DNA of 64,000 bases, from contig VFIW01000038.1 in assembly GCA_006386115.1 (NCBI GenBank), forward strand, positions 395,531-459,530, given 5' to 3'. The notes below the pieces were generated by a model, which was not told the DNA's origin, did not search any database, and saw nothing but the letters and a program-made list of their open reading frames with translations. This document shows, piece by piece, positions 18,701 to 27,964 of this stretch (positions are counted from its first letter, which is position 1; the number at the start of each line of letters is the position of its first letter). The translations under genes and the position numbers were made by a program. Source of the stretch: Globisporangium splendens (lineage: Eukaryota > Oomycota > Peronosporomycetes > Pythiales > Pythiaceae).

Positions 18701-19788
18701 CCATCTCGACCGAAGCGATCAAGGCGAGCCGCCGCATCTGGAACCTCCACTGCGCCCTACACCGAGGGCCAACCCGACGTGTGGAAACGCAAACGACGAC
18801 GCATCCAGATCCAGTCCAGATCCAGACTCCAGACCGACGACTCCAGGCCAGTCCTGCTCAACTCCAACATGATCCAGCACCAGAACGCCGGCCCCAACCC
18901 ACGGACACCCGGGCACCAGCCCCGGAGCAGCGAAAACGACGCGTGCGAATCACGGCACCGGCACCGGAGCAACAACAGGGAGATCGGCCAGCCACGAACT
19001 CGGCACCAGACGAACGGCAGCGACACCAGACGCTCCATCACCGGCATCCAGCACCTCCAGGACGACAACCCGAGCTCCAACACCGACTCCCGCCCGTGCG
19101 GAACCAACCCAACCAGCCCCGGCACCGGCGCCCGACGCTCCGAGGTGGAGCTCCGGTGCACCGAGCTCCAGCGACCGAAACGACGCGACCGACACCGGAA
19201 CTTCAACGCGGGCAACCAAGCGGCACCGGAACGCAAGTGAGACGGTCCACACTGTCCACGAGCATAGCCGGGACAGCAGCAGGGCCCAGATCAGCACCAG
19301 CTCCGACCAGAGGGGGGACAGACGGAGAAGCACGGAGGCCCACGCCTCCGGCGCGCGCAGGCAGATCGACAAGCGACCCCACAGCCACCCGACGACCCCG
19401 AAGCGCATTCAGTGCGACAGCCGGGGCGCCAGCGACACGACAACCCCGACGCGCATACAGTGCGACAGCCGGGACACCAGCGACACGACCCCCGACGCGC
19501 ATACAGTGCGACAGCCGGGACACCAGCGACACGACCGGCCCGACGCGCATACAGTGCGACAGCCGGGACACCAGCGACACGACCGGCCCGACGCACATAC
19601 AGTGCGACAGCCGGGACACCAGAGGCGCCGACACGTGGTCCGGGGGGACCCACCGGCACCAACCAGAGCGTGTAGTGACTACACACCAAAAGGACATCGT
19701 GCGAACCCAGCCTCCCCAAGGCTACCAGGGCATCACCCACGTAGGGAACGGCCCTCCAAACCCAAGAGACGCAACATGGTCACAATGA
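12772..19788 (+). CDS. Family A retrotransposon polyprotein, copy A2
   Basis: This 2338-residue ORF carries all domains and catalytic motifs of A1, one residue earlier because one His is missing. Indels in the 48-bp tail repeat move it to another frame near the end, so it misses the usual TAG (after GTNQSV) and runs to TGA 19786-19788, ending ATWSQ. The ORF therefore overlaps the 3' hairpin region. The enzymatic part is intact. Confidence 0.9.
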   Translation: MRLYWPRFETRDRADSIGSNASTVSSSQGSLGSDAGFLLDSDEDSDVEDDLDNDEDHHHHAHEDPPPPPPPQTRATVTEVHPHRGPHYVCTLCGFSAPHMFVLGRHRALAHENDHFVDIFTCECACDRHFTTRGAAANHERGCSTAQNTTTLGLAPQNDGPDPETAAPSSIPEPGPPPTTMSPPATVPERTSTCTSTVGYQTEGAKRRRLAPPLPDDERQQGASVPPSQTTVFLTDLLTLTRYRVHQDNDAAHPVPPPATTTTTTNTQVSIVNSNEMVINYDYAPTATVFGPQTENPIYENENPSTYEDDDAWAESTDSARAQIDIPPAQTSFFDEENSSLDAAIAVSGPGTAVTANLRPGTPRTTAATCEMTQDPAPMTGLSAEPAHLTQFGPGAPTNPAPATSPSTESALLTRFGANATRDQASGASPGPVSAIAGGTGANARPEPTESALPRARPPRANLTTARNSSLGPRNAISVGESANARTITAPSSSLSHENAPPVPENALARPTTARNSSLGPRNAISVGESANARTTTAPSSSLSHENAPPVPENALARPTTARNSSLGPRNAISVGESANARTTTAPSSSLSHENAPPVPENALARPTTARNSSLGPRNAISVGESANARTTTAPSSGLSHENAPPVPENALARPTTARNSSLGPRNAILEAASTAMRTRTQGERTLTANPLNWRSDTVPAARPDRNERVLTARPSRWRSATTPTTPITTEAINETPATTTTTQAITPEAPDDGRPWLLRFDGACPGNPGKGGAGSALYEPGGAILWTCHHFLPENFNTNNTAEYTALLDGVQAAKRHGARRLRVEGDSILVIRQVRGIYACGNKRLRALRNRILGCLRSLDSFELHHIDRKANTQADALANRALDHAATKSVCAVHGAGDDRCWTPIQRKTTSQRPDPEATVDEEMKETSDDDEEEVVRRDEGEVYAPVRLEPGTIPAKRPRLQLRALSENEDEKSRAIIERFAKKMATKITDCEDWETGEGYITALTMQMYDLLQEYSTTKKPRSMMKTKKKTTATKTMMRPPRPSTQHREARLEEALDDLIIAQRAEPSQQGRIQKARRRVGRVKAAILRSKLRLKFEQKEKECVQELLRGVNEDVTEGPMEDTTCPIGREDLYAFFQGVNTPNMVFDFDSDVGAPFRAVLQRLPPPEQVREALTDDLTIDEIEDQLQIVNGASSPGLDGIGHDVYKHFRLQLLPALHAAFSFCWKHKKVPTAWKVGTVRLLYKKGDPNQPSNWRPICLQQCIYKLYSGILAKRFTRWMDTNERFSLAQKGFRAFNGCHEHNFLSTSLLDQTRRMHRKLYNVWYDLKNAFGSLPQELMWRVLGMLRVDAAFIERAQNIYEDSHFVVNNAHDGPTDPIRQEIGVYQGCPLSPYLFIAALIPLLRGLQELPGVGVPLAENFRPCVSAYADDIKIFSDSASGIRSAHQLVERFLKWTTMRANPSKCALLAVTTNSRGNPELDTELQLHLDGTPIPRLTLSDSYAYLGIGDGFDHIQRRFALVPKLGELKKNVVALLRSPLAPWQILKAVKTYIYPQVEYALRHLRPLHSQLQGFDRVLSKGLRHLLRLPSSATTAFMYAPTSHGGLGLLPLTELHAALQIAHGWQMLHSKDHTIQAVARTQITQIIRKRYRLDEEYWKERTEEAIQRFLNSDLDSSLTNIRKRRNGDIGSLWTDIQRHLATHQLRLADVVDPSSGERQWLQLKTPSSRDWLEHTTVLRQVKLHMKNAHLNRWKEMSDQGRTVRAQGGPGSSFLTRGTGMWDNDYVFAVQARLNQLDTRSVLKRKRVRTNATCRYAECRSTETLAHVLNHCPGTSDAVTKRHDSALKLITDTLQPRVLRSQERLQLRVNETVEGMAGQLRPDLQLFDTRSKTVVVADLAITYEDHQQDGPEFSSLAASAQRKIEKYQPIKVHLMQQGWTVHLSALVYGSLGSVLPGNFKVYTEELGLLKKDARRLNTTISTEAIKASRRIWNLHCALHRGPTRRVETQTTTHPDPVQIQTPDRRLQASPAQLQHDPAPERRPQPTDTRAPAPEQRKRRVRITAPAPEQQQGDRPATNSAPDERQRHQTLHHRHPAPPGRQPELQHRLPPVRNQPNQPRHRRPTLRGGAPVHRAPATETTRPTPELQRGQPSGTGTQVRRSTLSTSIAGTAAGPRSAPAPTRGGTDGEARRPTPPARAGRSTSDPTATRRPRSAFSATAGAPATRQPRRAYSATAGTPATRPPTRIQCDSRDTSDTTGPTRIQCDSRDTSDTTGPTHIQCDSRDTRGADTWSGGTHRHQPERVVTTHQKDIVRTQPPQGYQGITHVGNGPPNPRDATWSQ
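13576..13630 (+). other. Intron-like sequence in A2 ORF
   Basis: Identical to the A1 sequence: GTAAGT donor, TATTAAC, CCCCTACAG acceptor, and the second acceptor 20 nt downstream. Confidence 0.6.
14160..14780 (+). repeat. 144-bp in-frame repeat, 4 units plus partial (A2)
   Basis: Same register and unit number as A1. The last full unit has SSGLSH where the others have SSSLSH, also as in A1, A3 and A4. Confidence 0.95.
19406..19624 (+). repeat. 48-bp tail repeat, 5 copies (A2)
   Basis: One inter-unit spacer is shortened (ACACGACCCCCGACGCG), which changes the frame of the rest of the ORF. Confidence 0.85.
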
Positions 19789-19852
19789 GGTAACCTCTTT
19801 ATACCTGATAACCTCTTTATTTGATCGTTAATTGGTAAATATACATTCTTTC

Positions 19853-20005
19853 TCTGTTCTAATCAGTGTGAAAACTGATTGCCGGGCGACAAACCCGGCT
19901 TTATTTTCACATTTATTTCTGAGCTCGGTCGGACCGCGAGCAGCTTGCTGCCTCGTCTCTGGCTCGGTTTCCCGGGGATTGCACCTTCCCCCGGCGAGGC
20001 CAACC
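19853..20005 (+). pseudogene. U2 segment 39-191 at 5' end of A3
   Basis: Family A type with GGACCGCG, as in A1 and unlike A2, A4, A5 and A6. It lacks the U2 5' end. Confidence 0.9.
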
Positions 20006-21150
20006 CTCTATATTACGGTAGTTGTCTATTCCCTTGTTATCTTTACTGTGTTGTTTATATTTGCTACCCTTCTATTTCGCTATTGTTCTTTCTGCTCTTT
20101 CGGTAGTCGGAAACAGTACCTAATTAGACAGGCGCAGAGTAGACAGGCGGTAGTGTAACTTGCGTGTCAAAAAAAAAAAAAGAAGAAAAAAAAAAAAAAG
20201 AGGAAAGTCGACCCCACAAAAGAGCACTTTGCCACGCTTCTAGAGCGAACTAAAACAAAAGAAAAACACCAAAAGTAAGAAGACACGCAGGGCTACAAGA
20301 GAACACAAGGAATAGATAATTTCACCGTAATATATTAACAGTTGGTATGCGTCTCTACTGGCCCCGTTTCGAGACCCGCGACCGCGCGGACTCCATCGGG
20401 AGCAACGCCTCCACTGTCTCGTCCAGTCAGGGGTCGCTCGGCAGCGATGCCGGCTTCCTCCTAGACAGCGACGAGGACAGCGACGTCGAGGACGACCTCG
20501 ACAACGACGAAGACCACCACCACCACGCTCACGAAGACCCGCCGCCGCCACCACCACCCCAAACCCGCGCCACGGTCACGGAGGTGCACCCGCACAGAGG
20601 ACCACACTACGTGTGCACTCTGTGTGGGTTCAGCGCCCCCCACATGTTCGTGCTCGGACGCCACCGCGCACTCGCACACGAGAATGACCACTTTGTGGAC
20701 ATCTTCACGTGCGAGTGTGCGTGCGACCGGCACTTTACCACCCGCGGTGCTGCTGCTAACCACGAACGTGGATGCAGCACCGCCCAGAACACTACCACAC
20801 TTGGCCTTGCGCCACAGAATGATGGTCCTGACCCGGAGACAGCCGCGCCAAGCAGCATCCCCGAGCCAGGGCCACCCCCAACCACGATGTCCCCCCCCGC
20901 CACGGTACCCGAGCGCACTTCAACGTGCACGAGTACCGTCGGCTACCAAACCGAGGGTGCCAAGAGGCGCCGCCTCGCCCCTCCCCTCCCCGATGACGAA
21001 CGTCAGCAAGGTGCCAGTGTACCCCCCTCCCAGACGACGGTGTTCCTCACCGACCTGCTGACGCTCACCCGGTACCGAGTACACCAAGACAACGACGCCG
21101 CACACCCAGTCCCCCCTCCAGCGACGACAACGACAACAACCAACACTCAG

Positions 21151-21205
21151 GTAAGTATAGTGAACTCAAATGAAATGGTTATTAACTATGATTATGCCCC
21201 TACAG
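21151..21205 (+). other. Intron-like sequence in A3 ORF
   Basis: Unchanged in the broken copy. The second acceptor region reads GGCTTTCGGCCCCCAG, one base different from the others. Confidence 0.6.
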
Positions 21206-21734
21206 CGACGGCTTTCGGCCCCCAGACCGAAAATCCAATATACGAAAACGAGAACCCGAGCACCTACGAAGACGACGACGCATGGGCGGAGTCAACCGAC
21301 AGTGCCCGAGCACAAATCGACATCCCTCCGGCCCAGACCAGCTTTTTTGACGAAGAAAACTCAAGTTTGGATGCGGCAATTGCGGTTTCTGGCCCTGGGA
21401 CCGCCGTAACGGCTAATCTCAGGCCAGGAACTCCACGCACAACCGCCGCAACATGTGAGATGACCCAGGACCCAGCTCCAATGACTGGTCTGAGTGCAGA
21501 ACCGGCACATTTGACCCAATTTGGACCTGGTGCACCTACGAACCCAGCTCCAGCGACCAGCCCAAGTACGGAAAGTGCACTTTTGACCAGATTTGGTGCA
21601 AATGCAACCAGGGACCAAGCATCTGGTGCTAGTCCAGGGCCTGTGTCAGCTATTGCTGGTGGCACAGGAGCAAATGCAAGACCAGAACCGACCGAAAGTG
21701 CACTTCCGCGTGCGCGGCCACCCCGCGCGAACCT

Positions 21735-22355
21735 AACTACTGCTCGGAACAGTAGTTTGGGCCCCAGAAATGCAATTTCTGTGGGGGAAAGTGCAAATGC
21801 ACGCACAATTACTGCTCCGAGCAGTAGTTTGAGCCATGAGAACGCTCCGCCCGTGCCAGAGAATGCTCTAGCACGTCCAACTACTGCTCGGAACAGTAGT
21901 TTGGGCCCCAGAAATGCAATTTCTGTGGGGGAAAGTGCAAATGCACGCACAACTACTGCTCCGAGCAGTAGTTTGAGCCATGAGAACGCTCCGCCCGTGC
22001 CAGAGAATGCTCTAGCACGTCCAACTACTGCTCGGAACAGTAGTTTGGGCCCCAGAAATGCAATTTCTGTGGGGGAAAGTGCAAATGCACGCACAACTAC
22101 TGCTCCGAGCAGTAGTTTGAGCCATGAGAACGCTCCGCCCGTGCCAGAGAATGCTCTAGCACGTCCAACTACTGCTCGGAACAGTAGTTTGGGCCCCAGA
22201 AATGCAATTTCTGTGGGGGAAAGTGCAAATGCACGCACAACTACTGCTCCGAGCAGTGGTTTGAGCCATGAGAACGCTCCGCCCGTGCCAGAGAATGCTC
22301 TAGCACGTCCAACTACTGCTCGGAACAGTAGTTTGGGCCCCAGAAATGCAATTTT
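21735..22355 (+). repeat. 144-bp in-frame repeat, 4 units plus partial (A3)
   Basis: Same organisation as A1 and A2. Confidence 0.95.
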
Positions 22356-25300
22356 GGAGGCGGCTAGTACAGCGATGAGAACGAGGACTCAAGGAGAGCG
22401 AACCCTCACCGCGAACCCATTGAATTGGAGGTCAGACACGGTGCCAGCGGCCCGTCCTGACCGAAATGAGCGAGTTTTGACGGCGAGACCGTCTCGATGG
22501 CGATCCGCAACCACTCCTACGACGCCAATCACGACTGAAGCTATCAACGAGACCCCGGCGACCACGACAACGACCCAAGCGATCACGCCAGAAGCACCAG
22601 ACGACGGCCGGCCATGGTTATTGAGATTTGATGGAGCATGTCCAGGAAATCCAGGGAAAGGAGGCGCTGGATCAGCCCTCTATGAACCTGGAGGAGCCAT
22701 CCTCTGGACATGCCACCACTTTCTACCCGAGAATTTCAACACAAACAACACCGCCGAGTACACAGCGTTACTCGACGGCGTCCAGGCGGCCAAACGACAT
22801 GGAGCAAGGCGACTCCGAGTGGAAGGGGATAGCATACTCGTCATCAGGCAGGTCCGAGGCATATATGCATGCGGCAATAAGCGTCTGAGAGCACTTAGAA
22901 ACCGCATCCTCGGATGCCTACGGAGCCTCGACAGCTTCGAGCTCCACCACATCGACCGCAAGGCAAACACCCAAGCGGACGCACTCGCAAACCGTGCACT
23001 CGACCACGCCGCAACGAAATCGGTGTGCGCGGTGCACGGTGCTGGCGATGACCGATGCTGGACCCCGATCCAACGGAAGACGACCTCGCAGCGGCCAGAC
23101 CCAGAGGCCACCGTCGATGAGGAAATGAAGGAAACCAGCGACGATGACGAAGAAGAAGTGTGCGCCGTGATGAGGGAGAGGTGTACGCACCTGTACGACT
23201 GGAACCAGGCACGATCCCGGCAAAACGACCAAGACTGCAACTACGAGCGCTGAGTGAGAACGAGGATGAAAAGAGCCGAGCGATAATAGAGAGGTTCGCC
23301 AAGAAGATGGCCACCAAGATCACCGACTGTGAGGATTGGGAAACCGGAGAAGGATATATTACAGCACTTACTATGCAAATGTATGACCTACTCCAGGAGT
23401 ACTCCACAACGAAGAAACCCCGATCAATGATGAAGACCAAGAAGAAAACCACAGCGACCAAGACGATGATGCGACCACCACGACCAAGCACACAGCACCG
23501 TGAAGCGCGACTTGAAGAAGCACTCGACGACCTGATCATCGCACAGCGGGCTGAACCCAGCCAACAAGGACGCATCCAAAAAGCACGTCGGCGGGTGGGC
23601 CGAGTGAAAGCGGCAATCCTGAGATCAAAGCTCCGGCTCAAATTTGAGCAAAAAGAAAAAGAGTGCGTACAGGAACTCCTCCGAGGAGTGAACGAGGACG
23701 TCACTGAGGGTCCAATGGAAGACACCACCTGTCCCATCGGCAGGGAGGACCTGTACGCATTCTTCCAAGGCGTCAACACACCGAACATGGTGTTTGACTT
23801 TGACAGCGATGTAGGAGCACCGTTCCGAGCGGTGCTCCAGCGGCTGCCACCCCCGGAGCAGGTCCGAGAGGCATTAACCGATGACCTCACGATAGATGAG
23901 ATCGAGGACCAACTCCAGATCGTGAACGGTGCCTCCAGCCCCGGACTGGATGGCATCGGCCACGATGTATATAAGCACTTCCGGCTCCAGTTGCTACCCG
24001 CACTCCACGCAGCCTTCAGCTTCTGCTGGAAGCACAAAAAGGTCCCCACTGCGTGGAAAGTGGGCACGGTCAGGCTCCTATACAAAAAGGGAGACCCGAA
24101 CCAACCCAGCAACTGGAGACCGATATGCTTGCAACAATGCATCTACAAGCTCTACTCAGGCATCCTTGCGAAGAGATTCACTCGTTGGATGGACACCAAC
24201 GAGCGATTCTCACTAGCGCAGAAGGGATTCAGAGCATTCAATGGATGCCACGAACACAACTTCCTGAGCACCTCGCTCCTCGACCAAACGAGACGGATGC
24301 ACAGGAAGTTGTACAACGTGTGGTATGACCTGAAGAATGCCTTCGGGTCCCTGCCACAGGAGCTCATGTGGCGAGTCCTCGGGATGCTCCGAGTCGATGC
24401 TGCTTTCATCGAGCGCGCTCAGAACATCTACGAGGACTCCCACTTTGTCGTGAACAACGCCCACGATGGCCCCACGGACCCCATCCGCCAGGAGATCGGC
24501 GTGTACCAGGGTTGCCCGCTCAGTCCGTACCTCTTCATTGCGGCCCTGATACCGCTGCTCCGAGGGCTCCAGGAGCTACCTGGCGTGGGAGTGCCGCTCG
24601 CGGAGAACTTCAGACCATGTGTCTCGGCGTACGCCGACGACATCAAGATCTTCAGTGACTCCGCGAGCGGCATCAGGTCAGCGCACCAACTAGTGGAACG
24701 CTTCCTGAAATGGACCACGATGCGAGCCAACCCGTCCAAGTGCGCTCTGCTGGCGGTAACCACGAACTCCCGTGGGAACCCTGAGCTCGACACCGAGCTC
24801 CAGCTGCATCTGGACGGCACCCCGATACCCAGGCTCACTCTCAGCGACAGCTATGCATACCTAGGTATCGGGGATGGCTTTGACCACATCCAGCGCAGGT
24901 TTGCCTTGGTGCCAAAGCTGGGGGAGTTGAAAAAGAACGTGGTGGCACTCCTCCGCTCACCTTTGGCACCATGGCAGATCCTGAAGGCAGTGAAGACGTA
25001 CATCTACCCCCAGGTAGAATACGCGCTCCGCCATCTCAGGCCCCTGCACTCCCAACTCCAGGGTTTCGACCGCGTACTGAGCAAGGGTCTGAGGCACCTC
25101 CTCCGCCTACCCAGCTCCGCCACCACAGCGTTCATGTACGCACCGACATCCCATGGAGGCCTGGGGCTACTGCCACTCACCGAGCTCCATGCAGCACTGC
25201 AGATAGCTCATGGGTGGCAGATGCTCCACTCCAAAGACCACACCATCCAGGCGGTGGCGCGCACGCAGATCACGCAGATCATACGAAAGCGCTACCGGCT

Positions 25301-26979
25301 GGATGAAGAGTACTGGAAGGAGCGCACCGAGGAAGCCATCCAACGCTTCCTCAACTCCGACCTGGACTCATCGCTCACGAACATCAGGAAGCGAAGGAAC
25401 GGCGACATCGGCTCGCTCTGGACAGACATCCAGCGCCACCTGGCCACACACCAGCTCCGACTAGCCGATGTCGTCGACCCCAGCTCCGGCGAGCGACAGT
25501 GGCTCCAATTGAAGACCCCGAGCTCCAGGGACTGGCTCGAGCACACCACCGTGCTCCGACAGGTCAAGCTCCACATGAAGAATGCACACCTAAACAGGTG
25601 GAAGGAGATGTCGGACCAAGGACGCACGGTGCGAGCTCAGGGCGGTCCCGGGAGCTCATTCCTCACGCGTGGCACCGGCATGTGGGACAATGACTATGTC
25701 TTTGCAGTCCAAGCGCGCCTCAATCAGCTGGACACCAGGTCGGTGCTCAAGCGGAAAAGGGTGCGTACGAACGCCACATGCCGGTACGCTGAGTGCCGGA
25801 GCACGGAGACACTAGCCCACGTGCTGAACCACTGCCCCGGCACCAGCGACGCGGTGACCAAGCGCCACGACTCCGCGTTGAAGCTGATTACCGACACACT
25901 CCAGCCCCGAGTGCTCCGATCGCAGGAGCGACTCCAACTCCGAGTCAACGAGACGGTCGAAGGTATGGCAGGTCAGCTCCGGCCAGACCTCCAGCTCTTC
26001 GACACCAGGAGCAAGACGGTGGTGGTCGCCGACCTGGCGATCACCTACGAAGACCACCAGCAGGACGGACCCGAGTTCTCCAGCCTAGCGGCCTCAGCCC
26101 AGCGCAAGATTGAGAAGTACCAACCCATCAAGGTGCATTTGATGCAGCAAGGATGGACGGTACACCTATCTGCACTGGTGTACGGCTCGCTCGGCTCGGT
26201 GCTACCTGGGAACTTCAAGGTATACACCGAGGAGCTCGGGCTCCTGAAGAAGGATGCCAGGCGGCTCAACACCACCATCTCGACCGAAGCGATCAAGGCG
26301 AGCCGCCGCATCTGGAACCTCCACTGCGCCCTACACCGAGGGCCAACCCGACGTGTGGAGACGCAAGCGACGACGCATCCAGATCCAGTCCAGATCCAGA
26401 CTCCAGACCGACGACTCCAGGCCAGTCCTGCTCAACTCCAACATGATCCAGCACCAGAACGCCGGCCCCAACCCACGGACACCCGGGCACCAGCCCCGGA
26501 GCAGCGAAAACGACGCGTGCGAATCACGGCACCGGCACCGGAGCAACAACAGGGAGATCGGCCAGCCACGAACTCGGCACCAGACGAACGGCAGCGACAC
26601 CAGACGCTCCAGCACCGGCATCCAGCACCTCCAGGACGACAACCCGAGCTCCAACACCGACTCCCGCCCGTGCGGAACCAGCCCAACCAGCCCCGGCACC
26701 GGCGCCCGACGCTCCGAGGTGGAGCTCCGGTGCACCGAGCTCCAGCGACCGAAACGACGCGACCGACACCGGAACTTCAACGCGGGCAACCAAGCGGCAC
26801 CGGAACGCAAGTGAGACGGTCCACACTGTCCACGAGCATAGCCGGGACAGCAGCAGGGCCCAGATCAGCACCAGCTCCGACCAGAGGGGGGACAGACGGA
26901 GAAGCACGGAGGCCCACGCCTCCGGCGCGCGCAGGCAGATCGACAAGCGACCCCACAGCCACCCGACGACCCCGAAGCG

Positions 26980-27240
26980 CATTCAGTGCGACAGCCGGGG
27001 GCGACACGACAACCCCGACGCGCATACAGTGCGACAGCCGGGACACCAGCGACACGACCGGCCCGACGCAGTACAGTGCGACAGCCGGGACACCAGCGAC
27101 ACGACAACCCCGACGCGCATACAGTGCGACAGCCGGGACACCAGCGACACGACCGGCCCGACGCACATTCAGTGCGACAGCCGGGACACCAGCGACACGA
27201 CCGGCCCGACGCACATTCAGTGCGACAGCCGGGACACCAG
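26980..27240 (+). repeat. 48-bp tail repeat, 6 copies (A3)
   Basis: The first unit has lost part of its spacer (GCCGGGGGCGACACG), and a later one reads GCAGTACAG for GCATACAG. Confidence 0.85.
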
Positions 27241-27470
27241 AGGCGCCGACACGTGGTCCGGGGGGACCCACCGGCACCAACCAGAGCGTGTAGTGACTAC
27301 ACATCAAAAGGACATCGTGCGAACCCAGCCTCCCCAAGGCTACCAGGGCATCACCCACGTAGGGAACGGCCCTCCAAACCCAAGAGACGCAACATGGTCA
27401 CAATGAGGTAACCTCTTTATACCTGATAACCTCTTTATTTGATCGTTAATTGGTAAATATACATTCTTTC

Positions 27471-27623
27471 TCTGTTCTAATCAGTGTGAAAACTGATTGC
27501 CGGGCGACAAACCCGGCTTTATTTTCACATTTATTTCTGAGCTCGGTCGGACTGCGAGCAGCTTGCTGCCTCGTCTCTGGCTCGGTTTCCCGGGGATTGC
27601 ACCTTCCCCCGGCGAGGCCAACC
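27471..27623 (+). pseudogene. U2 segment 39-191 at 5' end of A4
   Basis: Family A type with GGACTGCG; it lacks U2 1-38. Confidence 0.9.
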
Positions 27624-27964
27624 CTCTATATTACGGTAGTTGTCTATTCCCTTGTTATCTTTACTGTGTTGTTTATATTTGCTACCCTTCTATTTCGCTA
27701 TTGTTCTTTCTGCTCTTTCGGTAGTCGGAAACAGTACCTAATTAGACAGGCGCAGAGTAGACAGGCGGTAGTGTAACTTGCGTGTCAAAAAAAAAAAAAG
27801 AAGAAAAAAAAAAAAAAGAGGAAAGTCGACCCCACAAAAGAGCACTTTGCCACGCTTCTAGAGCGAACTAAAACAAAAGAAAAACACCAAAAGTAAGAAG
27901 ACACGCAGGGCTACAAGAGAACACAAGGAATAGATAATTTCACCGTAATATATTAACAGTTGGT

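Larger units (their letters stand above)
12278..19852 (+). mobile_element. Utopia-like retrotransposon, family A copy 2
   Basis: This 7575-bp unit has the same order as A1. Differences seen include CACATTTGACC (His for Leu before TQFG) and GAGAATTTC in the RNase H, both shared with A3 and A4, and five tail repeats. Confidence 0.9.
20347..27293 (+). pseudogene. Family A polyprotein with one frameshift, copy A3
   Basis: The first 938 residues match A1 through the zinc fingers, repeats and RNase H. In the acidic stretch after the RNase H, GAAGTAGTGCGCC of the other copies reads GAAGTGTGCGCC: one A is missing between 23159 and 23160. The original frame then stops at TGA 23251-23253 (968 residues in all). 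RT, knuckle and RLE continue in the other frame to TAG at 27291-27293 with no further break. A protein of fingers plus RNase H could still be made. A sequencing error is possible but the site is not a long homopolymer. Confidence 0.88.
19853..27470 (+). mobile_element. Utopia-like retrotransposon, family A copy 3 (ORF broken)
   Basis: This 7618-bp unit is complete end to end, but its ORF carries a 1-nt deletion near 23159. The 3' part shares GGAGACGCAAGCGACG with A6. Confidence 0.9.
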
